Shown piece after piece: positions 1 through 8,472 of a stretch of 8,598 nucleotides of DNA. Under the pieces are notes generated by a model. The model was not told the DNA's origin, did not search any database, and saw nothing but the letters and a program-made list of their open reading frames with translations. Position numbers and translations under genes: made by a program. Source of the DNA: Gammaproteobacteria bacterium (lineage in GTDB: Bacteria; Pseudomonadota; Gammaproteobacteria; GRL18). The stretch covers positions 1 through 8,598 of the forward strand of contig JANELJ010000077.1 in assembly GCA_024511395.1 (NCBI GenBank). Direction: 5' to 3'. Position 1 is the stretch's first letter. Every line of letters begins with the position of its first letter.

Positions 1-5
1 TTATT

Positions 6-37
6 TCCGGTTTGATGGGATATTTTATCAAACCAGA
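6..37. repeat. Inverted repeat / hairpin near left edge
   Basis: Arms at 6-16 and 27-37 pair over 10 of 11 positions, including an uninterrupted 8-bp core (GGTTTGAT with ATCAAACC), around a 10-nt loop. No U-run follows, so it is not a textbook intrinsic terminator. It may be an mRNA 3'-end structure of a gene outside the window. The right arm could also pair with a third copy of the motif at 57-66. Confidence 0.45.
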
Positions 38-47
38 ACAATCAGCC

Positions 48-80
48 GCTTTAAACCTGGCTTGATGTCAGGCTTAAAAC
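48..80. repeat. Second hairpin, possible terminator-like structure
   Basis: Arms 48-61 and 67-80 pair at 12 of 14 positions (one of them G-U) around the 5-nt loop TTGAT. The bases after it are GTATTATTC rather than a T-run, so any terminator function would be weak. It overlaps the motif copy at 57-66 and so competes with pairing to 27-36. Confidence 0.4.
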
Positions 81-244
81 GGTATTATTCAGGTTGAACT
101 ATTTAGGATTATTTTTTCATTATAAGCATCTCTGCAACATACAATTGTAGGAAATTACCTAAATTTTCTGTAAGAAAGGCTATTTTTTGGCGTAACTTGC
201 ACTTTTTACTGATATAAGGCTTAAATATTTAGACTTACCGGTCT

Positions 245-272
245 TTTAGACGTACAGCGAGTGGGTTATAAT
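245..272 (+). promoter_or_regulatory. Putative sigma70 promoter for thrS
   Basis: A perfect TATAAT lies at 267-272. The best upstream partner is the poor -35 TTTAGA at 245-250 with 16-bp spacing. Transcription would begin near 279 and give a leader of about 48 nt before the thrS ATG at 328. The TTTAGAC at the -35 also occurs 17 nt upstream (228-234), which could be chance or an activator site. A weaker alternative is TTGCAC at 197-202 with TTAAAT at 221-226 (18 bp). The call rests on the -10 alone. Confidence 0.55.
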
Positions 273-327
273 GCGCTGTTTTCGTTAGCTCTTTATCTTT
301 AATTCTAAATACTGGTTGGTTTATAAA

Positions 328-2247
328 ATGCCTGTTGTTACCTTACCTGATGGTTCTACTCGTCAATTTGATTCGGCTGTTTCAATTCATGATATCGCTG
401 CGGATATTGGTCCCGGTCTCGCTAAAGCGGCTTTAGCCGGTAAAGTGGACGGTAAGCTGGTGGATACATCCTATGTGGTTGACAGGGATGCCCAGGTGGC
501 CATTGTGACCGACCGTGATGAAGAAGGTCTGGAAGTTATCCGTCATTCTACAGCGCATTTGCTGGCTCAGGCCGTTAAGGAACTGTTCCCCGATGCACAG
601 GTGACTATCGGTCCGGTTATTGAAGATGGTTTTTATTATGACTTTGCCTATAAAGAAAGTTTTACCCCGGAAGATCTGACGGCTATAGAGAAAAAAATGG
701 TCGAACTAGTCAAACAGAACTATCCCATTACCCGTACTGTCAAATCCCGGGATGACGCAGTTAAGTTCTTCCGTGATATGGGCGAAGAATATAAGGCTGA
801 AATTATTGAAAGTATTCCTGCTGATGAAGATTTATCCTTATATCAGCAGGGTGATTTTATCGATCTGTGCCGCGGCCCGCATGTCCCTTCTACCGGCAAG
901 CTTAAATCCTTTAAATTAATGAAACTGGCCGGTGCTTACTGGCGCGGTGATTCCAATAATGAAATGCTGCAGCGTATCTACGGTATCGCTTGGGCCAACA
1001 AGAAAGATCTGAAAGCCTATCTGCATCGTCTGGAAGAAGCAGAAAAACGGGATCACCGCAAACTGGGCAAGCAGCAGGATTTATTTCATATGCAGGAAGA
1101 AGCACCGGGTATGGTGTTCTGGCACGATAAGGGCTGGATCATCTATCAGGAAGTGGAGCAATATGTACGTAAGGTACTGGTTAAAAACAATTACCAGGAA
1201 GTCCGTACACCCCAGGTTGTGGATCGCAGCTTATGGGAAAAATCCGGTCACTGGGACAAGTTCAGCGACATGATGTTTACCACCCATTCCGAGAACCGGG
1301 ACTATGCCGTTAAACCAATGAACTGTCCCTGTCATATACAGATTTTTAATACCGGTCTGAAATCCTACCGTGATTTACCTTTGCGTATGGCTGAATTTGG
1401 TTCCTGTCACCGTAACGAACCTTCCGGTACACTGCATGGTTTAATGCGGGTAAGAAATTTTGTGCAGGATGATGCGCATATTTTCTGTACTGAAGATCAG
1501 ATTCAGAGCGAAATTTCAGAATTTATTGACTTACTGTTTGCTGTTTATAAAGATTTCGGCTTTACCGATATTCAGATCAAGCTATCTACACGTCCGGGAC
1601 AGCGGGTGGGTTCCGATGAAGTATGGGACAAGGCGGAAGCTGCACTGGAAGCGGCTCTGGACAGTAAAAAACTGGATTGGGAACTGCAGCCGGGTGAAGG
1701 GGCATTTTACGGTCCAAAAATTGAATTCTCTCTAAAAGACTGTATCGGCCGGGTCTGGCAGTGCGGTACGGCACAGGTGGATTTCTCCATGCCCGGCCGT
1801 CTGGATGCCCACTACATTGATGAGCACGGTGAAAAACAGGTGCCGGTGATGATTCATCGCGCCATTTTAGGTTCCTTGGAACGCTTTATTGGTATTCTGA
1901 TTGAAGAACACGCCGGTAAGATGCCTTTATGGCTGTCTCCAGTTCAAACCGTGGTTATGGGGATTACCGATAAACAGGCTGATTATGTGGCCAACGTGGT
2001 CAAACAGCTTAAAGAGACCGGTTTCAGAGCGGAAGCGGATTTAAGAAATGAAAAAATCGGCTTTAAGATCCGTGAACATACCCTGCAGCGGGTACCTTAT
2101 ATACTGGTCGCGGGTGACCGGGAAATCGAGAAGAATACTATTGCCGTACGTACCCGTGACGGTGAAGATCTGGGAGCCATGAGCCTGACTGATTTAATGG
2201 CTAAAATGACTCAGGAAATTAAAACTTACGGTCTTGAAAATCAATAA
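328..2247 (+). CDS. thrS: Threonyl-tRNA synthetase
   Basis: Class II synthetase that charges tRNA-Thr with threonine in the cytoplasm and edits mischarged Ser-tRNA-Thr. At 639 aa it is close to the E. coli enzyme (642 aa). The domains are in the usual order: TGS domain (about 1-62), N2 editing domain (about 65-220) with HSTAH (H73, H77) and C181/H185, catalytic core (about 240-535) and C-terminal anticodon-binding domain (about 540-635). The three zinc ligands of the active site are visible: C333 in MNCPC, H384 in DDAHIF and H510 in VMIH. Class II motif 2 lies around [12 protein letters not shown] chose the ATG at 328, which gives [10 protein letters not shown], matching known ThrRS N-termini. 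A TTG at 316 in the same frame would add only four residues. Neither start has a clear Shine-Dalgarno, so translation may depend on mRNA structure, as in the autoregulated E. coli thrS. The gene is intact. Confidence 0.98.
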   Translation: MPVVTLPDGSTRQFDSAVSIHDIAADIGPGLAKAALAGKVDGKLVDTSYVVDRDAQVAIVTDRDEEGLEVIRHSTAHLLAQAVKELFPDAQVTIGPVIEDGFYYDFAYKESFTPEDLTAIEKKMVELVKQNYPITRTVKSRDDAVKFFRDMGEEYKAEIIESIPADEDLSLYQQGDFIDLCRGPHVPSTGKLKSFKLMKLAGAYWRGDSNNEMLQRIYGIAWANKKDLKAYLHRLEEAEKRDHRKLGKQQDLFHMQEEAPGMVFWHDKGWIIYQEVEQYVRKVLVKNNYQEVRTPQVVDRSLWEKSGHWDKFSDMMFTTHSENRDYAVKPMNCPCHIQIFNTGLKSYRDLPLRMAEFGSCHRNEPSGTLHGLMRVRNFVQDDAHIFCTEDQIQSEISEFIDLLFAVYKDFGFTDIQIKLSTRPGQRVGSDEVWDKAEAALEAALDSKKLDWELQPGEGAFYGPKIEFSLKDCIGRVWQCGTAQVDFSMPGRLDAHYIDEHGEKQVPVMIHRAILGSLERFIGILIEEHAGKMPLWLSPVQTVVMGITDKQADYVANVVKQLKETGFRAEADLRNEKIGFKIREHTLQRVPYILVAGDREIEKNTIAVRTRDGEDLGAMSLTDLMAKMTQEIKTYGLENQ

Positions 2248-2440
2248 GTTGTTTGTTATTGATAGTTTTTTGCTGTTTCTAAAAAAACTTGAACAACACA
2301 GTAGTATTTCCTGAAAAAATTTACTAAAATATGGTGTTCAGTAGACTTTGGTAAAGCAGTTACGGTCGGATATACTGATTTAACTCATTTAAAACTAAAA
2401 TTTAAAACGAATAGCTAAGCAAAAGGCAGGAGAACAAACC
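2248..2440 (+). other. thrS-infC intergenic spacer
   Basis: A 193-nt AT-rich spacer with no ORF and no strong terminator, so thrS transcripts could read through into infC. A possible -10 (TAAAAT at 2325-2330) has no good -35 at the right distance, and a TTGAAC at 2290-2295 is too far away. An internal promoter for infC is plausible but not shown by the sequence. Confidence 0.4.
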
Positions 2441-2443
2441 ATC
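2428..2443 (+). promoter_or_regulatory. Ribosome binding site and ATC start of infC
   Basis: AGGAG at 2428-2432 is followed by an 8-nt spacer and then ATC at 2441-2443, in frame with the IF3 coding sequence. No ATG, GTG or TTG in this frame sits at a suitable distance, and the first in-frame ATG is at 2558, inside the conserved N-domain. IF3 genes are known to use rare AUU-class start codons, which IF3 itself discriminates against and so limits its own synthesis. AUC fits that scheme. Confidence 0.85.
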
Positions 2444-2992
2444 GCAGTCCCAAGAAAACAGTTTGACAAGTCTAGGTCAAACACCCCTCGTATTAACGAT
2501 GAAATAACCGCCAGAGAAGTTCGGGTAACGGGTTCCGATGGGGAATCACTAGGCATTATGAGCCTGATAGAAGCCAAAAAGCTTGCCGAAGCAGAAGATT
2601 TTGATTTAGTGGAAATTGCAGCAACAGCCAATCCACCCGTAGTCCGCATTATGGACCACGGCAAATTTATTTTTGAGCAGAAAAAGAAAAAGGCTCAGGA
2701 AAAGAAAAGACAGAAACAAACCCAGGTTAAAGAGGTCAAACTCAGACCGGGTACTGAAGAAGGCGATTATCAGGTCAAATTACGCAACCTGACTCGTTTT
2801 CTTGAAAATGGTGATAAAACCAAGGTTACCCTGCGTTTCCGCGGACGGGAAATGGCTCATAGAGAGCTGGGACTCGAAATGCTGGAACGGATAGCTAAAG
2901 ATCTCGAAGACATTGCCAATGTTGAACAACGGGCAAAGCTTGAAGGTCGTCAAATGGTTATGGTGCTATCGCCAAAAAGCAACAAAAAGTAA
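2441..2992 (+). CDS. infC: Translation initiation factor IF-3, ATC start
   Basis: IF3 binds the 30S subunit, keeps 50S from joining too early and checks the start codon and initiator tRNA. From ATC at 2441 the protein is 183 aa, the normal length for the family (E. coli 180). The N-domain (about 15-83) includes [15 protein letters not shown] and [11 protein letters not shown] lysine-rich linker follows (about 79-95), then the C-domain (about 96-178) with the family motifs [22 protein letters not shown] and a QMVMVLSPK end. Starting at the ATG at 2558 would give 144 aa and remove 39 residues, most of the first conserved block, so that start is rejected. The rare start codon implies the classical IF3 autocontrol. 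The gene lies between thrS and rpmI, as in most gammaproteobacteria. Confidence 0.95.
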   Translation: MAVPRKQFDKSRSNTPRINDEITAREVRVTGSDGESLGIMSLIEAKKLAEAEDFDLVEIAATANPPVVRIMDHGKFIFEQKKKKAQEKKRQKQTQVKEVKLRPGTEEGDYQVKLRNLTRFLENGDKTKVTLRFRGREMAHRELGLEMLERIAKDLEDIANVEQRAKLEGRQMVMVLSPKSNKK

Positions 2993-3164
2993 CCACCTTG
3001 CAGAGACCTTCCTCGGGTTTTCCAGCTAGGTCAAAGTGTTACTGAATGTGCTTTTAAACTGTGCTTTAAATAAATTGCACTTTAAACTTCCTCCTTTAAC
3101 CTCTTACTTATTAGAGCAAAGGCAGTGAGGTAATAACAATGCGTAAAATTTTTAGAGGTGAATT
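2993..3164 (+). promoter_or_regulatory. rpmI leader, candidate L20-responsive control region
   Basis: This 172-nt gap between infC and rpmI has no terminator. It contains a possible 5-bp helix GACCT/AGGTC (3005-3009 with 3028-3032), a tandem GTGCTTTTAAACT / GTGCTTTAAA (3048-3070) and a partly inverted GCACTTTAAAC (3077-3087). Two pyrimidine tracts follow, CCTCC (3090-3094) and ACCTCT (3099-3104). These can pair with the SD-like GAGGT at 3127-3131 and AGAGGT at 3154-3159. In E. coli, protein L20 represses rpmI-rplT by binding a structured leader in this position. A similar role here is inference from position and pairing potential only. Confidence 0.45.
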
Positions 3165-3177
3165 ATGCCAAAAATGA
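3139..3177 (+). CDS. Possible 12-codon leader ORF overlapping rpmI start
   Basis: ATG at 3139 opens a 12-codon frame ([12 protein letters not shown]) that ends with TGA at 3175-3177, overlapping the first 13 nt of rpmI in another frame. TGAGGT (3126-3131) lies 7 nt upstream and would serve as its Shine-Dalgarno. The rpmI SD lies inside this small frame, so ribosomes on it would cover or open the rpmI start. It may be a translational coupling element or simply chance. The peptide is not recognised. Confidence 0.3.
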   Translation: MRKIFRGELCQK

Positions 3178-3362
3178 AATCCAAGCGCGGCGCTTCCAAG
3201 CGTTTTCGCGTTACAGCTTCTGGCCGTATCAAGCGCGGAAATTCCAACCGCAGCCACATTCTGACCAAAATGACCACCAAGCGTAAGCGTCATTTACGTG
3301 CACCTTATGCAATTGATAAATCAGATGTTCTTTCCATCAAACGCATGCTGCGTTTAAAGTAA
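3165..3362 (+). CDS. rpmI: 50S ribosomal protein L35
   Basis: Small basic protein of the large ribosomal subunit. Its 65 aa equal the usual family length. It starts [17 protein letters not shown] and contains [15 protein letters not shown] (about 31-45), the family signature. Lys and Arg are abundant throughout, as expected for an rRNA-binding protein. The ATG at 3165 is preceded by AGAGGT (3154-3159) with a 5-nt gap. rplT follows 22 nt downstream and the two are almost certainly co-translated or co-transcribed. Control probably acts through the leader at 2993-3164. Confidence 0.97.
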   Translation: MPKMKSKRGASKRFRVTASGRIKRGNSNRSHILTKMTTKRKRHLRAPYAIDKSDVLSIKRMLRLK

Positions 3363-3384
3363 TAAGATAAGGGAGTAGCGTAAA

Positions 3385-3744
3385 ATGGCAAGAGTAAAAC
3401 GTGGTGTACAGGCACGTGCCCGTCACAAGAAAGTTATCAAGCAGGCGAAAGGTTATTCCGGACGCCGTAAAAATGTCTATCGCGTTGCGGTCCAGGCCGT
3501 AACCAAAGCAGGTCAATACGCCTATCGTGACCGTCGTCAGCGTAAGCGTCAGTTCCGTCAGTTATGGATTGCCCGTATAAACGCCGGTGCGCGTGAGCAC
3601 GGTTTAAGCTATAGCCGTATGATCAATGGCTTGAAAAAAGCCAATATCGAAATCGACCGTAAGGTACTTTCTGATATGGCCATTACCGACAAACCAGCAT
3701 TTGCTGCCATTGCTGAACAAGCCAAAGCAGCACTTTCTGCATAG
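3385..3744 (+). CDS. rplT: 50S ribosomal protein L20
   Basis: Large-subunit protein that binds 23S rRNA early in 50S assembly. In E. coli and Bacillus it also represses its own operon through the mRNA leader. The 119 aa match the family (E. coli 118). The basic, extended N-terminal part (about 1-60) includes [27 protein letters not shown] and [14 protein letters not shown]. The globular C-terminal domain (about 61-117) includes [25 protein letters not shown] at 3369-3375 lies 9 nt before the ATG, a strong SD. A strong intrinsic terminator follows about 85 nt after the stop. Confidence 0.98.
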   Translation: MARVKRGVQARARHKKVIKQAKGYSGRRKNVYRVAVQAVTKAGQYAYRDRRQRKRQFRQLWIARINAGAREHGLSYSRMINGLKKANIEIDRKVLSDMAITDKPAFAAIAEQAKAALSA

Positions 3745-3828
3745 CCGGAACCGATAGCCGACCCTGAAGCCAATAATATCCGAACAGTTATTTACTCAAC
3801 AGTTATTTTTCTCAGGGTTGAGATCAAC

Positions 3829-3862
3829 AAAAGGGGAAAGGCGAAAGTCTTTCCCTTTTTTT
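3829..3862 (+). terminator. Rho-independent terminator after rplT, possible pheST attenuator
   Basis: A stem of AAAAGGGGAAAGGC (3829-3842) pairs with GTCTTTCCCTTTT (3847 onward) around a GAAA tetraloop (3843-3846). It contains two G-U pairs and is followed by a run of seven T (3856-3862). It lies between rplT and pheS. It could fully end the ribosomal-protein unit, or allow partial read-through into pheST. No leader peptide rich in Phe codons is visible upstream, so E. coli pheM-type attenuation is not supported. GTTGAG occurs on both sides (3817-3822 and 3875-3880), and either copy could pair with CTCAAC at 3795-3800. Confidence 0.85.
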
Positions 3863-3884
3863 GTTTAGCTTTTCGTTGAGCTGA

Positions 3885-4955
<1,071 letters not shown>

Positions 4956-4996
4956 TATCTTACATATAAAGAATAAATTCCAGGAAAAATACAAAA

Positions 4997-7402
4997 ATGA
5001 AGTTCAGTGAACAATGGCTAAGAGAATGGGTAAACCCGGATTTAAGTACTGATGCATTAGGTCATCAGCTGACCATGGCCGGTCTGGAAGTGGATGCCAT
5101 TGAACCGGTAGCACCTGACTTTAACGGTGTTGTAGTCGGTAAAATTCTCAGCTGCGATAAGCATCCTGATGCGGATAAATTACAGGTCTGTCAGGTGGAT
5201 GTGGCTGCTATGTCAGAAGAGCCTCTGCAAATTGTTTGTGGTGCCAAAAATGCCCGTGCCGGCCTACTGGTGGCCTGTGCCATGATCAAGGCCGTTCTGC
5301 CCGGTGATTTTAAAATTAAAAAATCCAAGTTACGTGGTGTAGTGTCTATGGGCATGCTCTGTTCAGAAAAAGAGCTGGGTCTGGCTGATAGCGCGGAAGG
5401 TATAATGGAACTACCGCAGGATGCACCGGTGGGAACTGATATCCGTGATTATCTGCAACTGAATGATGTCAGTATTGAGCTGGGTGTAACACCCAACCGA
5501 GGCGACTGCTTCTGTCTGGCCGGTGTGGCCCGTGAAACCGGCGTATTTACCCGTGAAACCGTTACTCCGATTGAGATACAGCCCCAGCTGGCAAGTATTG
5601 AGGATAAGCCTCAAATCAATATTCAGGCCGCAGAAGCCTGTCCGCGTTATGCCGGACGGATCATCAAAAATGTCAATACCAAAGCAGAAACACCGCTATG
5701 GATGAAAGAAAAACTGCGCCGCTGCGGTAACCGCTCCATCAGTCCGCTGGTGGATATTACCAATTATGTGATGTTGGAACTGGGTCAGCCCATGCATGCG
5801 TTTGACCTGGCTAAAATTAACGGCGGCATTAATGTCCGTATAGCCGCTGAAGGTGAAAAACTGGTGCTGCTGGACGGACAGGAAATCAGCCTGAATACCG
5901 AAAACCTGGTGATTGCTGATGATCAGAAGGCTCTGGCTCTGGCAGGTATTATGGGCGGTGACAGTTCAGCGGTCAGTGATGACACCTGTGATATTTTACT
6001 GGAAAGTGCATTTTTCGCACCGGAAAAAATTATCGGCAAGGCCAGAACTCACGGCCTGCACACCGATTCGTCCCATCGTTTTGAACGGGGCGTAGCACCG
6101 GACCTGCAGGTTAAAGCACTGGAACGGGCCACCGCACTGATCCTGGAAATTACCGGTGGTGAAGTCGGGCCGGTGGTTGAGCAATGCCATGACGAGTATA
6201 TTCCGAAGCCCCAGCCTATTTTGTTGCGTAAAGAGAAAATGACCCGGGTTCTGGGCATAGAAATTAACAATAAAACTGTAAAGGATGTCCTACAGCGTCT
6301 GGAAATGGATGTGCTAGACTATGCAGAAGGCTGGCAGGTTAAAGCACCGGCTTTTCGTTTTGATATCGCCTTTGATGTGGACCTGGTTGAAGAAATCGGG
6401 CGTATTTACGGTTATGATAATTTACCGGCTACCTTGCCTCATGGCTCCATTACCATGGCAGCTTGTCCGGAAGACCGTATTGATGAGGCCCGTATCAAGA
6501 ATTTGATGGTGGATCTGGGTTACCAGGAAGCCATCTGTTACAGCTTTGTGGAACCCAAAGCACAGTATTTAATTACCCCGGATAATCCCGGTATCCGGCT
6601 CTCTAATCCGATTTCAGAAGATTTATCGGTGATGAGAACCAGTTTATGGACCGGACTGATTGGTGCACTGGTATATAACCAGAACCGCCAGCAAAGCCGT
6701 ATTCGTCTGTTTGAAGTGGGTTCACGTTTTGTACAGGATGCAGAAAGCAGAGATTTACTGCAGGAAGTTATGATTGCCGGTATTATCAATGGCAGCGTGT
6801 TTTCGGAGCAATGGGGCGAGAAAAGCCGGAATGTGGACTTTTTTGATTTAAAAGCCGATATTGAAGCGCTCTTGAGTTTAGGTGGAGATTTGTTAAGCTA
6901 TCGTTTTGTAGCTGAACAGCATCCGGCCTTGCATCCGGGACAAAGTGCCCGGATATATAAGGATAATCAAGCAGTTGGCTGGATGGGGACTCTGCATCCG
7001 GAGGTGGCCAAAGCCTTTGATGTTAAGAGTACAAGTATACTTTTTGAACTGGATTTTGACGCAGTTTCAGCTGCAAAAGTGCCGGATTTCAAAATTTTAT
7101 CAAAATTCCCTGCAATTCGCCGAGATATTGCTATTATTGTAGATGACGGTGTGGAATCATCTGCTATAATTAATACTGTTCGCCAGACAGCTGAACGAAC
7201 CCTGGATGCTCAAAGCAGTGTCGCTGTGGAACTGTTTGATGTCTATGTGGGAGAGGGCGTTGAAGCTGGCAAGAAGAGTCTGGCCCTGAGTTTGAGCTTG
7301 CAGGAACAGTCCCGTACTCTGAAAGATGACGAGATTGATACTCTGATCCAGGCAGTACTGAGTGATCTTGAGCAACAACATAAAGCAAAACTAAGAGATT
7401 AA
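4997..7402 (+). CDS. pheT: Phenylalanyl-tRNA synthetase beta subunit
   Basis: Beta subunit of PheRS, needed for tRNA-Phe binding and for hydrolysis of mischarged Tyr-tRNA-Phe. At 801 aa it matches the family (E. coli 795). The domains run in order: N-terminal B1 part, an OB-fold tRNA-binding (EMAP-like) domain at about 40-150 with [22 protein letters not shown] at 165-171, and the B3/B4 editing domain at about 210-385 with the conserved GQPMHAFD (263-270) and the [15 protein letters not shown] block (351-365). Then come the B5 domain at about 405-475 ending [15 protein letters not shown], the catalytic-like core (about 480-690) and a C-terminal anticodon-binding ferredoxin-fold domain (about 705-800) with [16 protein letters not shown] at 4982-4985 lies 11 nt before the ATG, a somewhat long spacing. 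ihfA begins 2 nt after the stop, so the two are likely translationally coupled. Confidence 0.98.
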   Translation: MKFSEQWLREWVNPDLSTDALGHQLTMAGLEVDAIEPVAPDFNGVVVGKILSCDKHPDADKLQVCQVDVAAMSEEPLQIVCGAKNARAGLLVACAMIKAVLPGDFKIKKSKLRGVVSMGMLCSEKELGLADSAEGIMELPQDAPVGTDIRDYLQLNDVSIELGVTPNRGDCFCLAGVARETGVFTRETVTPIEIQPQLASIEDKPQINIQAAEACPRYAGRIIKNVNTKAETPLWMKEKLRRCGNRSISPLVDITNYVMLELGQPMHAFDLAKINGGINVRIAAEGEKLVLLDGQEISLNTENLVIADDQKALALAGIMGGDSSAVSDDTCDILLESAFFAPEKIIGKARTHGLHTDSSHRFERGVAPDLQVKALERATALILEITGGEVGPVVEQCHDEYIPKPQPILLRKEKMTRVLGIEINNKTVKDVLQRLEMDVLDYAEGWQVKAPAFRFDIAFDVDLVEEIGRIYGYDNLPATLPHGSITMAACPEDRIDEARIKNLMVDLGYQEAICYSFVEPKAQYLITPDNPGIRLSNPISEDLSVMRTSLWTGLIGALVYNQNRQQSRIRLFEVGSRFVQDAESRDLLQEVMIAGIINGSVFSEQWGEKSRNVDFFDLKADIEALLSLGGDLLSYRFVAEQHPALHPGQSARIYKDNQAVGWMGTLHPEVAKAFDVKSTSILFELDFDAVSAAKVPDFKILSKFPAIRRDIAIIVDDGVESSAIINTVRQTAERTLDAQSSVAVELFDVYVGEGVEAGKKSLALSLSLQEQSRTLKDDEIDTLIQAVLSDLEQQHKAKLRD

Positions 7403-7404
7403 TT

Positions 7405-7704
7405 ATGGCGCTGACCAAAGCCGATATGGCTGAAAAATTATTTGAAGAACTGGGCCTTAACAAACGCGAAGCCAAAGAGTTTGTTGAAGCCTTTTTTGAG
7501 GAGCTGAGAATTGCTCTTGAAACAGGTGGGCAGATTAAACTGTCCGGTTTTGGTAATTTTGATATTCGGGATAAAAACGAGCGCCCGGGTCGTAACCCAA
7601 AAACCGGAGAAGAAATACCCATTTCTGCACGTCGTGTAGTAACATTTAAACCTGGACAAAAACTAAAGGCTCGGGTAGAAGCATATGCTGGAAGCGTTGA
7701 ATAA
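7405..7704 (+). CDS. ihfA: Integration host factor alpha subunit
   Basis: Small DNA-bending protein that pairs with IHF beta, encoded elsewhere, to bend DNA sharply in recombination, replication and transcription. The 99 aa equal the E. coli length. The start [28 protein letters not shown] (42-52) and the DNA-binding arm [14 protein letters not shown] (60-73) are diagnostic. P65 is the residue that intercalates into the minor groove. The short C-terminal tail identifies it as IHF alpha rather than HU. The gene starts 2 nt after the pheT stop with only a weak purine tract (AAGAGA, 7393-7398) as SD, so coupling with pheT is likely. It ends inside the next gene. Confidence 0.96.
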   Translation: MALTKADMAEKLFEELGLNKREAKEFVEAFFEELRIALETGGQIKLSGFGNFDIRDKNERPGRNPKTGEEIPISARRVVTFKPGQKLKARVEAYAGSVE

Positions 7705-8041
7705 TAATGAACTTCCCGTTATATCAGGAAAACGATATTTTACTATTGGGGAAGTCAGTGACTTATGTGATGTAAAACCTCACGTACTTCGCTACTGGGA
7801 ACAGGAATTTCCTAAACTCAAACCCGTCAAGAGGCGAGGTAATCGTAGATATTACCAGCGTCAGGACGTGATTATGATACGTCAGATCCGCAGTCTGCTC
7901 TATGAGCACGGCTATACCATTGGCGGAGCCCGACAGAAGCTGGAAGGGGACGAATCCAAAGAAGATGTCACCCGCAGTCATCAAATCATTGCCCAGCTAG
8001 GAACCGAACTGGAAGAAGTTCTGGATATTCTTAAAAACTGA
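7685..8041 (+). CDS. MerR-family transcriptional regulator
   Basis: A 118-aa DNA-binding protein. The MerR winged helix-turn-helix occupies about 18-88: [26 protein letters not shown] is the HTH, and [20 protein letters not shown] forms the wing and second helices. A predicted coiled-coil dimer helix follows (about 92-117). It lacks a C-terminal effector or metal-binding domain, and its only cysteine is C28, so it does not look like a metal or redox sensor. Its ATG lies 20 nt before the ihfA stop in another frame, which suggests translational coupling. The same ihfA-MerR pair is common in Pseudomonas-like gammaproteobacteria, where its targets are generally unknown. No in-frame alternative start fits better. 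A strong terminator follows. Confidence 0.92.
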   Translation: MLEALNNNELPVISGKRYFTIGEVSDLCDVKPHVLRYWEQEFPKLKPVKRRGNRRYYQRQDVIMIRQIRSLLYEHGYTIGGARQKLEGDESKEDVTRSHQIIAQLGTELEEVLDILKN

Positions 8042-8059
8042 GCTAAAGACATGTTTAAT

Positions 8060-8089
8060 AAAAAAACCGGTATTGATACCGGTTTTTTT
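8060..8089. terminator. Rho-independent terminator ending the pheST-ihfA-merR unit
   Basis: An almost perfect stem, an A-run then CCGGTA (8060-8072), pairs with TACCGG and seven T (8077-8089) around a TTGA tetraloop. Because an A-run precedes and a T-run follows, it could work in both directions, but no convergent gene is seen. It separates the MerR gene from the RraB-like gene. Confidence 0.93.
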
Positions 8090-8120
8090 ATGTCCAATGT
8101 TTTCTTAGAGTGAATTTTAT

Positions 8121-8135
8121 TAAAATGAAAATATG
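8121..8135 (+). promoter_or_regulatory. Possible -10 element and leaderless start of the RraB-like gene
   Basis: TAAAAT at 8121-8126 resembles a -10 hexamer. The ATG of the next gene begins at 8133, about where transcription would start. The DNA before the ATG (AAAATGAAAAT) has no Shine-Dalgarno. No good -35 is seen 16-18 bp upstream (TGTTTT at 17 bp), so this is tentative. Confidence 0.25.
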
Positions 8136-8462
8136 ATCACCAAAAACGATATAGAACAACTGTTTGCCAAAATGCGTAAAGCCGGCTGGAATATGGAGCA
8201 GGCACTGGCATGGGGTTATTTTTTTAAATATCAGAGTCGGGAGCCGCTGGAAAAACTGGCCGACTTTCTGGCTTCAAAAGGATATGAAGTGGTTGATATT
8301 AATCAGTCATTTCTGGATGAGATGTGGTGGCTGCAAATTGAGAAAATTGAGCAGCATAGTATTGATTCGCTGGATCAGCGTAATCAGGAATTTTATCAGT
8401 TAGCTAAACAGTATCACATCCATGCTTATGACGGCATGGATGTGTCACCGGTGGATTTTTAG
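8133..8462 (+). CDS. RraB-like protein (regulator of ribonuclease activity B family)
   Basis: A 109-aa soluble protein without signal peptide or membrane segment. The pattern fits the RraB family: an N-terminal helix, a strand region (AWGYFFKYQSREPLEKLADFL, about 26-46), a GYEV turn (50-53), WWLQIEKIE (65-73), a long helix (SIDSLDQRNQEFYQLAKQY) and a C-terminal AYDGMDV (98-104) like the YDGW motif of the family. In E. coli RraB binds RNase E and lowers its activity. This protein lacks the long acidic tail of E. coli RraB and may not share that role. It is a single-gene unit after a strong terminator. The ATG at 8125 in another frame stops after three codons, so 8133 is the only sensible start. 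Family assignment is from memory of motifs. Confidence 0.78.
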   Translation: MITKNDIEQLFAKMRKAGWNMEQALAWGYFFKYQSREPLEKLADFLASKGYEVVDINQSFLDEMWWLQIEKIEQHSIDSLDQRNQEFYQLAKQYHIHAYDGMDVSPVDF

Positions 8463-8472
8463 GTGGTTCTAG

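Larger units (their letters stand above)
1..327. other. Intergenic region upstream of thrS
   Basis: No convincing gene is visible in this stretch. It holds two hairpins near the left edge (6-37 and 48-80), a perfect 10-bp palindrome TACAATTGTA at 140-149, AT-rich DNA, two copies of TTTAGAC (228-234 and 245-251) and a strong -10 hexamer at 267-272. A frame open from the window edge to a TGA at 95-97 (31 codons) could be the tail of an upstream gene, but its sequence is not recognisable and both hairpins lie inside it. I therefore read the region as non-coding: the end of an upstream transcript followed by the thrS promoter. Confidence 0.7.

Noticed and set aside
2..97. Open frame from the left edge ending in TGA, possible tail of an upstream gene
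   Set aside because: Only 31 codons, not recognisable, and covered by two hairpins. It cannot be excluded without the upstream sequence.
316..327. TTG start four codons upstream of thrS ATG
   Set aside because: No SD, and the added residues are not part of known ThrRS N-termini. [10 protein letters not shown] at 328 matches the family.
456..463. Chi-like octamer GCTGGTGG (also at 5746-5753)
   Set aside because: Two copies in 8.6 kb of coding DNA fit chance and codon use. Chi is specific to Enterobacteria RecBCD.
911..1105. Minus-strand and alternate-frame ORFs of 60-150 codons inside thrS, pheS, pheT and other genes
   Set aside because: They lie entirely or mainly opposite or within well-conserved genes, have no recognisable motifs and no SDs. 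They are shadows of the real frames.
1759..1767. CAGTGCGGT resembling the Pasteurellaceae uptake signal AAGTGCGGT
   Set aside because: One mismatch, a single occurrence, and inside thrS coding sequence. The Neisseria uptake sequence is also absent.
2558..2992. IF3 starting at ATG 2558 (144 aa)
   Set aside because: It lacks the conserved N-terminal block and has no SD in place. The ATC at 2441 has both.
3745..3828. pheM-like attenuation leader peptide before pheS
   Set aside because: No ATG or GTG codon and no run of Phe codons in this stretch.
8042..8132. tRNA-Pro gene expected after the MerR gene, as in Pseudomonas
   Set aside because: The gap holds only the terminator and AT-rich DNA. 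No cloverleaf can be drawn.
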